From: Pseudonocardia sp. CNS-004
Lineage (GTDB): Bacteria; Actinomycetota; Actinomycetes; Mycobacteriales; Pseudonocardiaceae
Length of the DNA stretch: 64,000 bases
Assembly (NCBI GenBank): GCA_001942185.1
Contig: MKJV01000083.1
Span: 34,185-98,184 of the forward strand
Direction of reading: 5' to 3'
The notes under the pieces are model-generated. The model worked only from the letters and a program-made list of their open reading frames with translations, did not search any database and had not been told where the DNA came from. Within the stretch, counting starts at the first letter, position 1; each line of letters begins with the position of its first letter. Shown here piece by piece: positions 39,501-48,064 of this stretch. The position numbers were made by a program, and so were the translations under genes.

Positions 39501-40652
39501 CCAGCCCCGGCGCCCGCTCGGCGGGGCGCACGATCGCCTCGCGCAGCCGGCCCCGGCTCATCGGCGCGATCAGCACGGTGCCCTGCTCCAGCGGTGTCAG
39601 CAGCTCCGGCGTGACGACGTCGTCGAGCGCGGCCCAGCGCATCGTGAGCACCACGCGCACCGGCTCGCCGTCGGTGGTCCGCAACAGCTGCTCCAGTGCG
39701 CTGCGGGCCCCGGGCGGATCGACCGCCGCGTACTCCTCGAACTGGTCGAGCACCAGAACCGAGCCAGCGGGGCGGGGCGCGGACAGCACCGTCGTCAGGT
39801 CGGTGCCCGGCCGGGCCCGCACGTCCACGACCGTCGTGCCCGCGGCCCGCAGCCGCGGCACCAGACCGGCGCGGACCAGCGACGACTTCCCCGCACCGGA
39901 CGGCCCCGCCACGGCGACCACCGGCCGGCGGCCGACGGCCTCCAGCAACCGTTCGATCTCCGCGTCGCGGCCGAAGAAGGTGGCGGCGTGCTCCTCGTCG
40001 AAGGGGCGCAACCCCTGGTAGGGGCACGGCAGCAGCGTGGGGTCGAGCGCGAGGACCTGGTCGATCGGGATGAGGTACGCGGTGGCTGCCTCGCCACCGC
40101 GCACGGCGGCCACGGTCATGCCCACCACCGTGGCGCTGCCGGCGTCCCACACCGGGCAGCCGCTGAACCCGCCCTCGACCGGCGGCGCCTCCGGCGCGCC
40201 TGCAGCTGGAACCACCGCGTGCTCTGCCCGCCCCGGAACCGGCCGCGCGACCAGACGCCGTCCGCACGACCGCTGGGGAAGCCCAGCACCCGGAACTCGT
40301 GGTCCCACAGGTCCTCGACGCGGCGCAGCGGCGGGCGGTGCACGTCGGGGGGTGCCGCCGCGGTGAGCCGCAGCAGCGCGACGTCGCCGGTGCCGTCCTC
40401 GGCGATCGGGGACCACCGGTGCACCACGGCCTGCCGGAGCTCGCCGGTGGTGCTGCCGTGGGGGAAGTCGAGCGTGACCGGGCCGGTGGGGGCCGGGCCG
40501 TAGGGGTCGGCGCCGATGGCGTCGGCCACCACGTGCGCGCAGGTCGCGATGACGTCGGGACCGACGACGAAGCCCCCGCCGACGACACCGGCCCCCGTCT
40601 CACCGGTGCGGTGCAGCCGTACGACGGCGGCCGCGGACACGGCATCGCCCAC
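36546..40652 (-). CDS. Trypsin-like protease / STAND NTPase / TM / beta-propeller protein, frameshifted
   Basis: About 1,370 residues with the same architecture as its downstream sister. The protease domain keeps its triad: His40 in VIATCAHVVADA, Asp in GTGDVALLRLT (about residue 90) and Ser in VEGGFSGCPVWDAG (about 160). NTPase motifs are VAVAGPSGAGKSSLVRAGLV and VLVLDQFEEYAAVDP. A TM helix sits near RLVTAVLAVLG...LVAASLAVLAV and is followed by about 650 residues of propeller repeats. Three one-base losses (about 40200, 38815, 36615) divide it into four frames. GTG 40652 is the best start, just after a ggggg stretch. Domain order predicts a cytosolic protease and NTPase with an external sensor propeller, or the reverse. 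Such STAND fusions are associated with biological conflict and programmed responses; the trigger here is unknown. Confidence 0.86.
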
Positions 40653-40698
40653 GGCATCCCCCCAGTTGCTCGCGGGACATCATGACCGAGCGGTGCCG

Positions 40699-40731
40699 TA
40701 CCTGCCAGCGGCCCGGGCGGGATGGCAGGTA
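40699..40731 (-). terminator. Hairpin between the two-TM gene and the STAND pair
   Basis: Perfect 9-bp arms TACCTGCCA (40699-40707) and TGGCAGGTA (40723-40731) abut the stop codon of the two-TM gene at 40732. No U-tract. It suggests that the STAND pair may have its own promoter rather than depend on read-through. Confidence 0.5.
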
Positions 40732-41634
40732 TTACGCGGGCAGCGCCCCCCGCGCCGCGTCGTCGAGCGCGGCCGCCGCGGTGTGCGGGAGGTGGATCAC
40801 GCCGGTGCGGTCGAGCTTCGCCAGCTCCGCGCGGGCGCGGGTGTACGCGGCGAGGCGCTCGGCGTCGTTGTCGGAGTCACGGGCCGTGGTGAGGAGCTTG
40901 ATCACGCGCTCGACCGCGCCGCGCTCGGCGGGCGAGAGGCCGGACAGGCGGATCCGGTCGGCCGCGTCGACGGCGGCGCGCCACGCGCGTTCGGCACGGT
41001 CGACCGCCGACCCGAACGACGTGGCGTGGGCTGCGGGTGGGAACGCGTCGGTGTCGAGGGCCTGCGCCTCGGCGAACGCGTCGACGAAGCGGGCGGTGCT
41101 GGCCACCGACACGTCGGCGAGTGCGGGACGGTGCAGGACCGCCATGGGATCGCACTCGAACGCCGCGTACTCGGCCCGCAGGGCGTCGAACCGCGCCCGC
41201 GCCTTCTGCCACGCGGCCTCCGGCCGTGGGGGAGCGGCCGGGCGGGCCGGGATCGGGGCCGTGCCGGCGGCCACCGGCCCGCGGCGCCTGCTCCGGCGGG
41301 TGAGGGCGACAGCCGCGCCGCCGATGAGCAGCGCAGGGCCCGTGATCGCGGTGATCGCGATGAACAGGACGGCGAACATGGCGACGTTCAGCGCCTGCTC
41401 CGCCCCTCCGGCCGCGGCGACGAAGAGCAGCAGCACCAGCGCGACGGCCGCGAACGGCCTGCCGGCGCGGCGGCGAGCCATCCGCCGCATGTGGCGGGCG
41501 CGGTGCATCTCGGCGCGTGCCATGTGGGCCTCCATGCGTGCCTCGTGCCGGGCCCGGCGGCGGTGGGAGCGCTCGCGCAGCCGCCGACCGTCGGCGAACG
41601 CGGCGCTGTGGAAGGCCGCCGGGTCAGGACGCAT
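40732..41634 (-). CDS. Two-TM hypothetical protein with Arg/His-rich N-terminus
   Basis: A 300-residue protein of no family I recognise. The first 60 residues are rich in Arg, His and Met with a heptad-like pattern (RMEAHMARAEMHRARHMRRM-type), followed by two TM helices (VALVLLLFVAAAGG; NVAMFAVLFIAITAITGPAL) and a helical C-terminal domain (ARFDALRAEYAAFECDPMAV; RAYTRARAELAKLDRTG-like). It is divergent from pyc and lies 79 bp upstream of the protease-STAND genes on the same strand. It could be a membrane partner of them or a bystander. Confidence 0.65.
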   Translation of the reverse strand: MRPDPAAFHSAAFADGRRLRERSHRRRARHEARMEAHMARAEMHRARHMRRMARRRAGRPFAAVALVLLLFVAAAGGAEQALNVAMFAVLFIAITAITGPALLIGGAAVALTRRSRRRGPVAAGTAPIPARPAAPPRPEAAWQKARARFDALRAEYAAFECDPMAVLHRPALADVSVASTARFVDAFAEAQALDTDAFPPAAHATSFGSAVDRAERAWRAAVDAADRIRLSGLSPAERGAVERVIKLLTTARDSDNDAERLAAYTRARAELAKLDRTGVIHLPHTAAAALDDAARGALPA

Positions 41635-41733
41635 GGCGGCACCCCTCGGCTCGGTCGACGTCCCTTCCTTGGTACCGCAGAAGTGGCGTTCTTCGCACGG
41701 GTCCGATCGAGTGCCCACAGGTACGGTTTCCCG

Positions 41734-44700
41734 GTGACGAACCGGATGTTCCGCAAGGTGCTGGTCGCCAACCGTGGCGAGATCGCCATCCGCGCCTTCC
41801 GCGCCGCCTACGAACTGGGCGTGTCGACGGTGGCGGTGTTCCCGTACGAGGATCGCAACTCGCTGCACCGGGCGAAGGCGGACGAGTCCTACCAGATCGG
41901 CGAACCGGGCCACCCGGTGCGCGCGTACCTGTCGGTCGAGGAGATCGTCAAGGCCGCGCAACGGGCCGGCGCCGACGCGATCTACCCGGGCTACGGGTTC
42001 CTGTCGGAGAACCCCGAGCTCGCCGAGGCGTGCGAACGGGCGGGCATTACGTTCGTCGGCCCGCCCGCCGGGGTGCTGCACCTCACCGGGAACAAGGCCC
42101 GCGCGGTGGCCGCCGCCCGCGAGGCCGGCGTGGCGGTGCTGGCCTCGACGCCCCCGTCCGACGACGTGGAGACGCTGCTCGCCGCCGCGGACGAGGTCGG
42201 CTTCCCGATCTTCGTCAAGGCCGTGGCGGGTGGCGGCGGGCGCGGGATGCGCCGGGTCGAGGAGCCGTCCGCGCTGCGGGATGCGATCGAGGCGGCGATG
42301 CGGGAGGCCGAGTCGGCGTTCGGGGACGCCACGGTGTTCCTGGAGCAGGCCGTCGTGAACCCGCGCCACATCGAGGTGCAGATCCTCGCCGACGGCGACG
42401 GGAACGTCGCGCACCTCTACGAGCGCGACTGCTCGGTGCAGCGGCGCCACCAGAAGGTCGTGGAGATCGCCCCTGCGCCGAACCTCGACCCGGAGCTGCG
42501 GGAACGCATCTGCAACGACGCCGTGGCGTTCGCCCGGCACATCGGCTACGTCAACGCGGGCACCGTCGAGTTCCTGCTGGACGAGCGCGGCAACCACGTG
42601 TTCATCGAGATGAACCCGCGCATCCAGGTGGAGCACACGGTCACCGAGCAGGTCACCGACCGGGACCTGGTGATCGCGCAGCTGCGGATCGCGTCCGGGA
42701 TGACCCTGCCCGACCTGCGGCTCACCCAGGACCAGATCACGCTCAGCGGCGCGGCGCTGCAGTGCCGGGTGACCACGGAGGACCCGCAGAACGGGTTCCG
42801 CCCCGACACCGGCACGATCAGCGCGTACCGGTCGCCGGGCGGGCCGGGCGTGCGGCTGGACGGCGGCACCACCCACACCGGCGCCGAGGTGAGCGCCCAC
42901 TTCGACTCGATGCTGGTGAAGCTCACCTGCTACGGCCACGACTTCCCGAACGCGGTCCGCCGGGCGCGGCGCGCGATCGCGGAGTTCCGGATCCGGGGCG
43001 TGTCGACGAACCTGCCGTTCCTCGCGGCCGTGCTCGACGACCCGGACTTCGCCGACGGCCGGGTCACCACGAGCTTCATCGACCAGCGCCCGCAGCTGGT
43101 CAGCGCCCGCAAGCCCGCCGACCGGGGCACGCGGGTGCTGAACTACCTCGCCGACGTCACGGTCAACAAGCCCAACGGGCCCCGGCCGCAGGTCGTCGAG
43201 CCCGCGGAGAAGCTGCCCCGCTGCGACCTCGACGCCCCCGCACCCACCGGATCACGGCAGCTGCTGCGCGAGCGGGGCCCCGAGGGGTTCGCGCGCTGGC
43301 TGCGTGAGCAGCCCGGCGTGGCGGTCACCGACACCACGTTCCGCGACGCGCACCAGTCGCTGCTCGCCACCCGGGTGCGCACCCGCGACCTGCTGGCGGT
43401 CGCCCCGCACGTCGCCCGCATGACGCCGCAGCTGCTCTCGCTCGAGTGCTGGGGCGGCGCCACCTACGACGTGGCGCTGCGGTTCCTCGCCGAGGACCCG
43501 TGGGAGCGGCTCGCCGCGCTCAGCGAGGCCGTGCCGAACATCTGCACCCAGATGCTCCTGCGCGGGCGCAACACGGTGGGCTACACGCCCTATCCCACCG
43601 AGGTGACCGACGCCTTCGTCGAGGAGGCGGCGCGCACCGGGATGGACATCTTCCGGATCTTCGACGCGCTCAACGACGTCGAGCAGATGCGCCCGGCCAT
43701 CGACGCCGTCCGCGCCACCGGCACCGCGGTCGCCGAGGTGTCGCTCTGCTACACCGCGGACCTGTCGGACCCGGCCGAGAAGCTCTACACGCTGGACTAC
43801 TACCTGCGGCTGGCCGAGCAGATCGTCGAGGCGGGCGCTCACGTCCTCGCGATCAAGGACATGGCGGGCCTGCTGCGCCCGCCCGCGGCCCGCACCCTGG
43901 TCACGGCGCTGCGTGAGCGCTTCGACCTGCCGGTCCACCTGCACACGCACGACACGGCGGGTGGCCAGCTCGCCACGCTCGTCACCGCGATCGACGCAGG
44001 GGTCGACGCCGTCGACGCGGCCGTGGCGTCCATGGCCGGCACGACGAGCCAGCCGTCGCTGTCGGCGCTGGTCGCCGCCACCGACCACACCGATCGCACC
44101 ACCGGCCTCTCGCTGGAGGCGGTCGGCGACCTGGAGCCGTACTGGGAGTCCGTGCGCAAGGTGTACGCGCCGTTCGAGGCGGCGCTCCCCTCGCCCACCG
44201 GCCGCGTCTACCACCACGAGATCCCCGGCGGGCAGCTGTCCAACCTGCGCCAGCAGGCCATCGCGCTCGGGCTCGGCGACCGGTTCGAGCTGATCGAGGA
44301 CTGCTACGCCGCCGCCGACCGGATGCTCGGGCGCCTGGTGAAGGTCACCCCGTCGTCCAAGGTGGTGGGCGACCTCGCGCTGCACCTCGTCGGCGCGGGC
44401 GCGAACCCAAGGACTTCGAGGCCGACCCGAGCCAGTTCGACGTGCCCGACTCGGTGATCGGGTTCCTGCGCGGCGAGCTGGGCGACCCGCCCGGGGGCTG
44501 GCCCGAGCCCTTCCGCACCCGGGCGCTGGAAGGGCGGCCCGCCGCCCGCGAGGCCGCGGAGCTGTCCGACGAGGACCGCGCCGCGCTGAAGGACGACCGC
44601 CGGGGCGCCCTGAACCGGCTGCTCTTCCCCGGCCCGACCGCGGAGTTCCTCGCCCACCGCGAGGCCTACGGCGACACGTCGGTGCTCTCCACGAGGAACT

Positions 44701-45122
44701 TCCTCTACGGGCTCGAACCGGAGGTCGAGCACACCGCGCGGCTGGAGCAGGGCGTCACCCTGCTCATCGAGCTGGAGGCGATCTCCGAGCCCGACGAGCG
44801 CGGCTTCCGCAACGTGGTCACCACGCTCAACGGCCAGCTGCGGCCGGTGTCGGTGCGGGACCGGTCGATCGCCACCGACGTGAAGGTGGCGGAGAAGGCC
44901 GACCGCGCCAACCAGAAGCACGTGGCCGCGCCGTTCGCCGGGGTCGTCACGCTGCAGGTCGGCGAGGGTGACCAGGTCGAGGCGGGCCAGACCGTCGCCA
45001 CGATCGAGGCGATGAAGATGGAGGCGTCGATCACCAGCCACCAGGGCGGCACCGTCGGCCGCCTCGCCATCGGCACGGTGCAGCAGGTCGAGGGCGGCGA
45101 CCTGCTGCTGGTGCTGGAGTGA
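41734..45122 (+). CDS. pyc: Pyruvate carboxylase, frameshifted near 44408
   Basis: Biotin-dependent anaplerotic enzyme converting pyruvate, bicarbonate and ATP to oxaloacetate. About 1,130 residues in the usual single-chain order. The biotin carboxylase domain starts at MFRKVLVANRGEIAIRAF, with ATP-grasp block FVKAVAGGGGRGMRRVEE and FIEMNPRIQVEHTVTEQVT. The carboxyltransferase domain starts near residue 530 with VTDTTFRDAHQSLLATRVRT. The C-terminal biotinyl domain has ATIEAMKMEASI, with the biotinylated Lys near residue 1093. The frame breaks after HLVGAGAN and continues one frame back with DFEADPSQFD; one C missing from a CCCC run explains it. GTG 41734 and ATG 41746 are both possible starts. 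Confidence 0.95.
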
Positions 45123-45137
45123 ACCGGCAGCGGTGAC

Positions 45138-45701
45138 ATGACAAGGATCATCGCGGGGGTGGCAGGCGGTCGCAGGCTGGCAGTGCCCCCGAAGGGCACC
45201 CGCCCGACGTCGGACCGCGTGCGCGAGGCGCTGTTCTCCGCCCTCGAGGCCGGCAAGGGCCTCGAGGGCGCCTCGGTGCTCGACCTGTGCGCGGGCTCCG
45301 GGGCGCTCGGCCTGGAGGCGCTCTCCCGCGGCGCGGGGCACGCGCTCTTCGTCGAGTCCGACCGGAGGGCGGCGAACGTGCTGCGCCGCAACACGTCCGG
45401 GCTCGGGCTGGCGGGTGCCCAGGTGCGGGTGGCGTCGGCGGCGGCCGTGCTCACGTCGCCCGCCGACCGCGCGTACGACATCGTGCTCGTCGACCCGCCC
45501 TACGACGTGCCCGCTGCCGAGGTCGCCGGGTGGCTGGCGGCCGCCTCCGAGAACGGCTGGCTCGCCGGCGACGCCGTCGTGGTCGTGGAGCGCGCGGGGC
45601 GCGACGGGCCGTTCCCGTGGCCGCCCGCCCTGCGGCCCGGGCGGGAGCGCCGGTACGGCGACACCACCCTGCACACGGCCGAGCCGGCCGTGGACGGGTA
45701 G
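45138..45701 (+). CDS. rsmD: 16S rRNA (guanine966-N2)-methyltransferase
   Basis: A 187-residue RsmD-type enzyme that methylates G966 of 16S rRNA. Blocks: MTRIIAGVAGGRRLAVPPKG, RPTSDRVREALFSALEA, VLDLCAGSGALGLEALSRGA (SAM site) and IVLVDPPYDVP (the DPPY catalytic motif). It lies 15 bp after pyc and 10 bp before coaD, in the conserved rsmD-coaD order. Confidence 0.95.
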   Translation: MTRIIAGVAGGRRLAVPPKGTRPTSDRVREALFSALEAGKGLEGASVLDLCAGSGALGLEALSRGAGHALFVESDRRAANVLRRNTSGLGLAGAQVRVASAAAVLTSPADRAYDIVLVDPPYDVPAAEVAGWLAAASENGWLAGDAVVVVERAGRDGPFPWPPALRPGRERRYGDTTLHTAEPAVDG

Positions 45702-45711
45702 CGTCCCGGTC

Positions 45712-46194
45712 GTGAGGCGCGCCGTCTGTCCCGGATCCTTCGACCCGCCCACCAACGGGCACCTCGACGTCATCGGCCGCACAGCGGCGTTGTTCGACGA
45801 GGTCGTCGTCGCGGTGCTCGTGAACAAGTCCAAGAAGGGCATGTTCACCGTCGACGAGCGCATGGCGATGCTCACCGAGATCACCGCGCAGTACCCGAAC
45901 GTCCGAGTCGACTCGTTCCACGGCCTGCTGGTCGACTACTGCCGCGCCCACGAGATCCACGCCATCGTCAAGGGCCTGCGGGTGGTCACCGACTTCGACT
46001 ACGAGCTGCAGATGGCCCAGATGAACCAGCGGCTCTCCGGCGTCGACACGCTGTTCATGTCCACGAGCCCCGAGTACGGCTTCGTGTCGAGTTCGCTGGT
46101 CAAGGAGGTCGCCACCTACGGCGGTGACATCGCGCACCTGCTGCCCCCGAGCGTCCACCGCCAGCTGCAGGAGCGGATCGCCGAGCGCGCCTGA
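45712..46194 (+). CDS. coaD: Phosphopantetheine adenylyltransferase
   Basis: Fourth step of coenzyme A synthesis: ATP + 4'-phosphopantetheine to dephospho-CoA. 160 residues, normal length. The nucleotidyltransferase T-x-G-H motif is in CPGSFDPPTNGHLDVIGR (residues 6-23). VVAVLVNKSKKGMF, KGLRVVTDFDYELQMAQMN and the C-terminal EYGFVSSSLVKEVATYGGD are family blocks. GTG 45712. Confidence 0.97.
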   Translation: MRRAVCPGSFDPPTNGHLDVIGRTAALFDEVVVAVLVNKSKKGMFTVDERMAMLTEITAQYPNVRVDSFHGLLVDYCRAHEIHAIVKGLRVVTDFDYELQMAQMNQRLSGVDTLFMSTSPEYGFVSSSLVKEVATYGGDIAHLLPPSVHRQLQERIAERA

Positions 46195-46291
46195 CACCAG
46201 CGGGCCAACTCTTGATCATGAACCACCCGTTCGGAACTTGACACGCGCGGACCGGGCCGAATACGCGGTTCGACCCGGTGGCGGTGAGAGG

Positions 46292-47047
46292 ATGACCGGC
46301 GTGTACCGGGTCTTCGAATCGCTCGACGCGCTGGTCACGGTCGTCGAAGAGGCTCGGGGTGTCCCGATGACCTCCAACTGCGTCGTGCCGCGCGGCGACG
46401 TGCTCGATCTGCTCGACGACGTGCGCGAGGCGCTCCCGGGCGAGCTCGACGACGCGCAGGACGTGCTGGACCGGCGCGACGAGATCGTCGACGACGCCAC
46501 GCAGGAGGCCGAGCAGACCCGCAGCGGAGCGCAGGCCGAGGCGGAGCAGCTGCTGGCGGACGCGCATGCGGAGGCGGAGCGGCTGGTCGCCGAGGCAAGG
46601 GCCGAGGCGGAGCAGACCGTCGCCCGCGCCCGGCACGAGGCCGAGCGCGCGGTGGCCGAGGGGCGCCGCCAGTACACCGAGCTCACCGACCGGGCGCAGG
46701 CGGACGCCGACCGGATCGCCCATGCCGGCCGCACCGCACACGACCGGTACGTCGCGGACGGGCAGGCGGAGCAGGCGCGGCTGGTGTCGCAGACCGAGGT
46801 CGTCCGGGCCGCGCACGCCGAGGCCGCCCGCCTCGTCAACTCCGCCGACGCGGAGGCGGAGCGGTTGCGCCAGGAGTGCGACGGCTACGTCGACGCGAAG
46901 CTCGCCGAGTTCGAGGACTCCCTCGGGAAAGCGCTGCGCACCATCACCCGGGGCCGCAGCAACCTGTGGCGCGGCGGTCAGCAGAACGGGGTGGCCGCTC
47001 CGGGAACGAACGGACGGTCGGGCACGGGCATGGATCTCATCGACTAG
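46292..47047 (+). CDS. sepIVA: SepIVA-like DivIVA-domain cell-division protein
   Basis: A 251-residue coiled-coil protein. The N-terminus YRVFESLDALVTVVEEARGV, PMTSNCVVPRGDVLDLLDDV and REALPGELDDAQDVLD match mycobacterial SepIVA (Rv2927c), a septation factor. It is followed by Ala/Glu-rich coiled-coil repeats (EAEQLLADAHAEAERLVAEA) and the conserved RLVSQTEVVRAAHAEAARLV and LRQECDGYVDAKLAEFEDSL. The tail is unstructured. Cytosolic and membrane-proximal, acting in septum or polar growth. ATG 46292 is preceded by ggcggtgagagg. Located after coaD, as in related genomes. Confidence 0.88.
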   Translation: MTGVYRVFESLDALVTVVEEARGVPMTSNCVVPRGDVLDLLDDVREALPGELDDAQDVLDRRDEIVDDATQEAEQTRSGAQAEAEQLLADAHAEAERLVAEARAEAEQTVARARHEAERAVAEGRRQYTELTDRAQADADRIAHAGRTAHDRYVADGQAEQARLVSQTEVVRAAHAEAARLVNSADAEAERLRQECDGYVDAKLAEFEDSLGKALRTITRGRSNLWRGGQQNGVAAPGTNGRSGTGMDLID

Positions 47048-47089
47048 TGCTACAGCTGGGCTTCGTTGATCCGGAGGTCAGGGCGGCCA

Positions 47090-47150
47090 TGATCAGCGGT
47101 AGTGGTTCGGAGCGTCGGATCTGTCGCCGCGGCACCACTTCTGGTGATCA
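47090..47150. repeat. Palindromic element, copy 3 (TGATC...GATCA family)
   Basis: 61 bp. The arms begin TGATCAGCGGTAGTGGT, and TGATCACCAGAAGTGGT on the opposite strand. The match extends one base either side (ATGATCA...TGATCAT). It lies 42 bp after the sepIVA stop and closely resembles copy 1 at both arms. Confidence 0.7.
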
Positions 47151-47645
47151 TCGCCGGGGTGGGTGGTTGTCCGCCGCCGCTCCCTCGGACCTCACCCCGG
47201 TGCTTCGGCCGTGCGTGAAGGCGGCGACGTACCCGCAGATCATGCCCGCGCAGCCGGGACCGAGATGGCATTGAGCGCTCCTGCACGAAGATCCAACAGC
47301 GCTGAATGCCACCTGGACGGCAACAAGCAGCCACAGGCAGCTGGGGCTGCACCGGGAAGTACACGGTCGTGGTCACCACCGCTGTGGTGCACTGATCAGA
47401 TCGGGCACCGCCGCCCGATCGCGGCGAACAGCACCCCACCGCAGCCACCACTGTGAGCTGCTGCTGATCACGCCCACTTTCGGTCGGGAGCGGGTGCGCG
47501 TGCGTTCTGCGGAACGCCCCACGGGGCCACCGCGACCGCCAGGCCACGCCCGCCCGGCCGCCGCCGACATCCACACTGCGGAACGCGGTCCGGTGCCCAG
47601 CACCGGGGGGTGTCGGATTGGGCGTGGACACCCAGCCGGTTCCCA

Positions 47646-47706
47646 TGATCACCGGTCTGGCGCATGGGCGGCCGGATGTGGCCGCCTGTGCACCCAACCG
47701 GCGATC
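47646..47706. repeat. Palindromic element, copy 4 (TGATC...GATCC variant)
   Basis: 61 bp. Arms TGATCACCGGTCTGGCGCAT and, on the opposite strand, GGATCGCCGGTTGGGTGCAC; a perfect 7-bp GGCGGCC/GGCCGCC pair forms the inner stem. It lies 21 bp from copy 5. Confidence 0.65.
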
Positions 47707-47727
47707 CCTGCCCGGCGTGCGGTGCGG

Positions 47728-47789
47728 TGATCACCAGGAATGGTGCGAAGGCGACAGAATTGTCGCTCTGGCACCAACGGCGCCGATCA
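47728..47789. repeat. Palindromic element, copy 5 (TGATC...GATCA family)
   Basis: 62 bp. Arms TGATCACCAGGAATGGTGCG and, on the opposite strand, TGATCGGCGCCGTTGGTGCC, with a perfect inner pair GCGACA/TGTCGC. Read on the minus strand it aligns best with copy 1, so the copies occur in both orientations. Confidence 0.7.
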
Positions 47790-48064
47790 TGGATCTGCCT
47801 CGGCGCGGCCCTCGGCCTCGCGGGTGGCCGGACGCGGGCCCGGGGCGGTGGGACTCGCCGATCCCGACCGCACCCCGGCGGCCATTCACCCGGCTGGTCT
47901 CTGATCGATCACCATCGGGGGACGTCGACGTCGCTGCACGTTAGGCTCAGCGGGTGGTGCGCCGTCGGGTCGAACCAGACCCCTCGATCTGGTGGGAGCG
48001 GTACGGTCATCGACTGGAACCGCTGCGGCACGCTGAGTGGGGGCCGGAACAGCCAGGGGGTGCA

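Larger units (their letters stand above)
47048..48064. other. 1-kb non-coding region rich in inverted repeats
   Basis: No convincing gene in any frame. It holds three TGATC...GATCA palindromes (47090-47150, 47646-47706, 47728-47789), a 46-bp hairpin at 47266-47311 (arms TGGCATTGAGCGCT and AGCGCTGAATGCCA, one mismatch) and a perfect 8-bp hairpin at 47399-47420 (GATCGGGC/GCCCGATC). The density of palindromes is unlike any other gap in the window. It must carry the promoter of the first MinD-like gene. An upstream in-frame GTG at 47954 could extend that gene. Confidence 0.6.

Noticed and set aside
40682..40740. A small C-x-x-C peptide start (MTERCRTCQRPGRDGRYY) on the plus strand
   Set aside because: The frame runs on antisense to the two-TM gene and overlaps its terminator hairpin; no independent support.
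47050..47697. A 215-codon minus-strand frame in the palindrome-rich gap
   Set aside because: No recognisable domain, composition typical of non-coding GC-rich DNA, and it is cut through by several palindromes.
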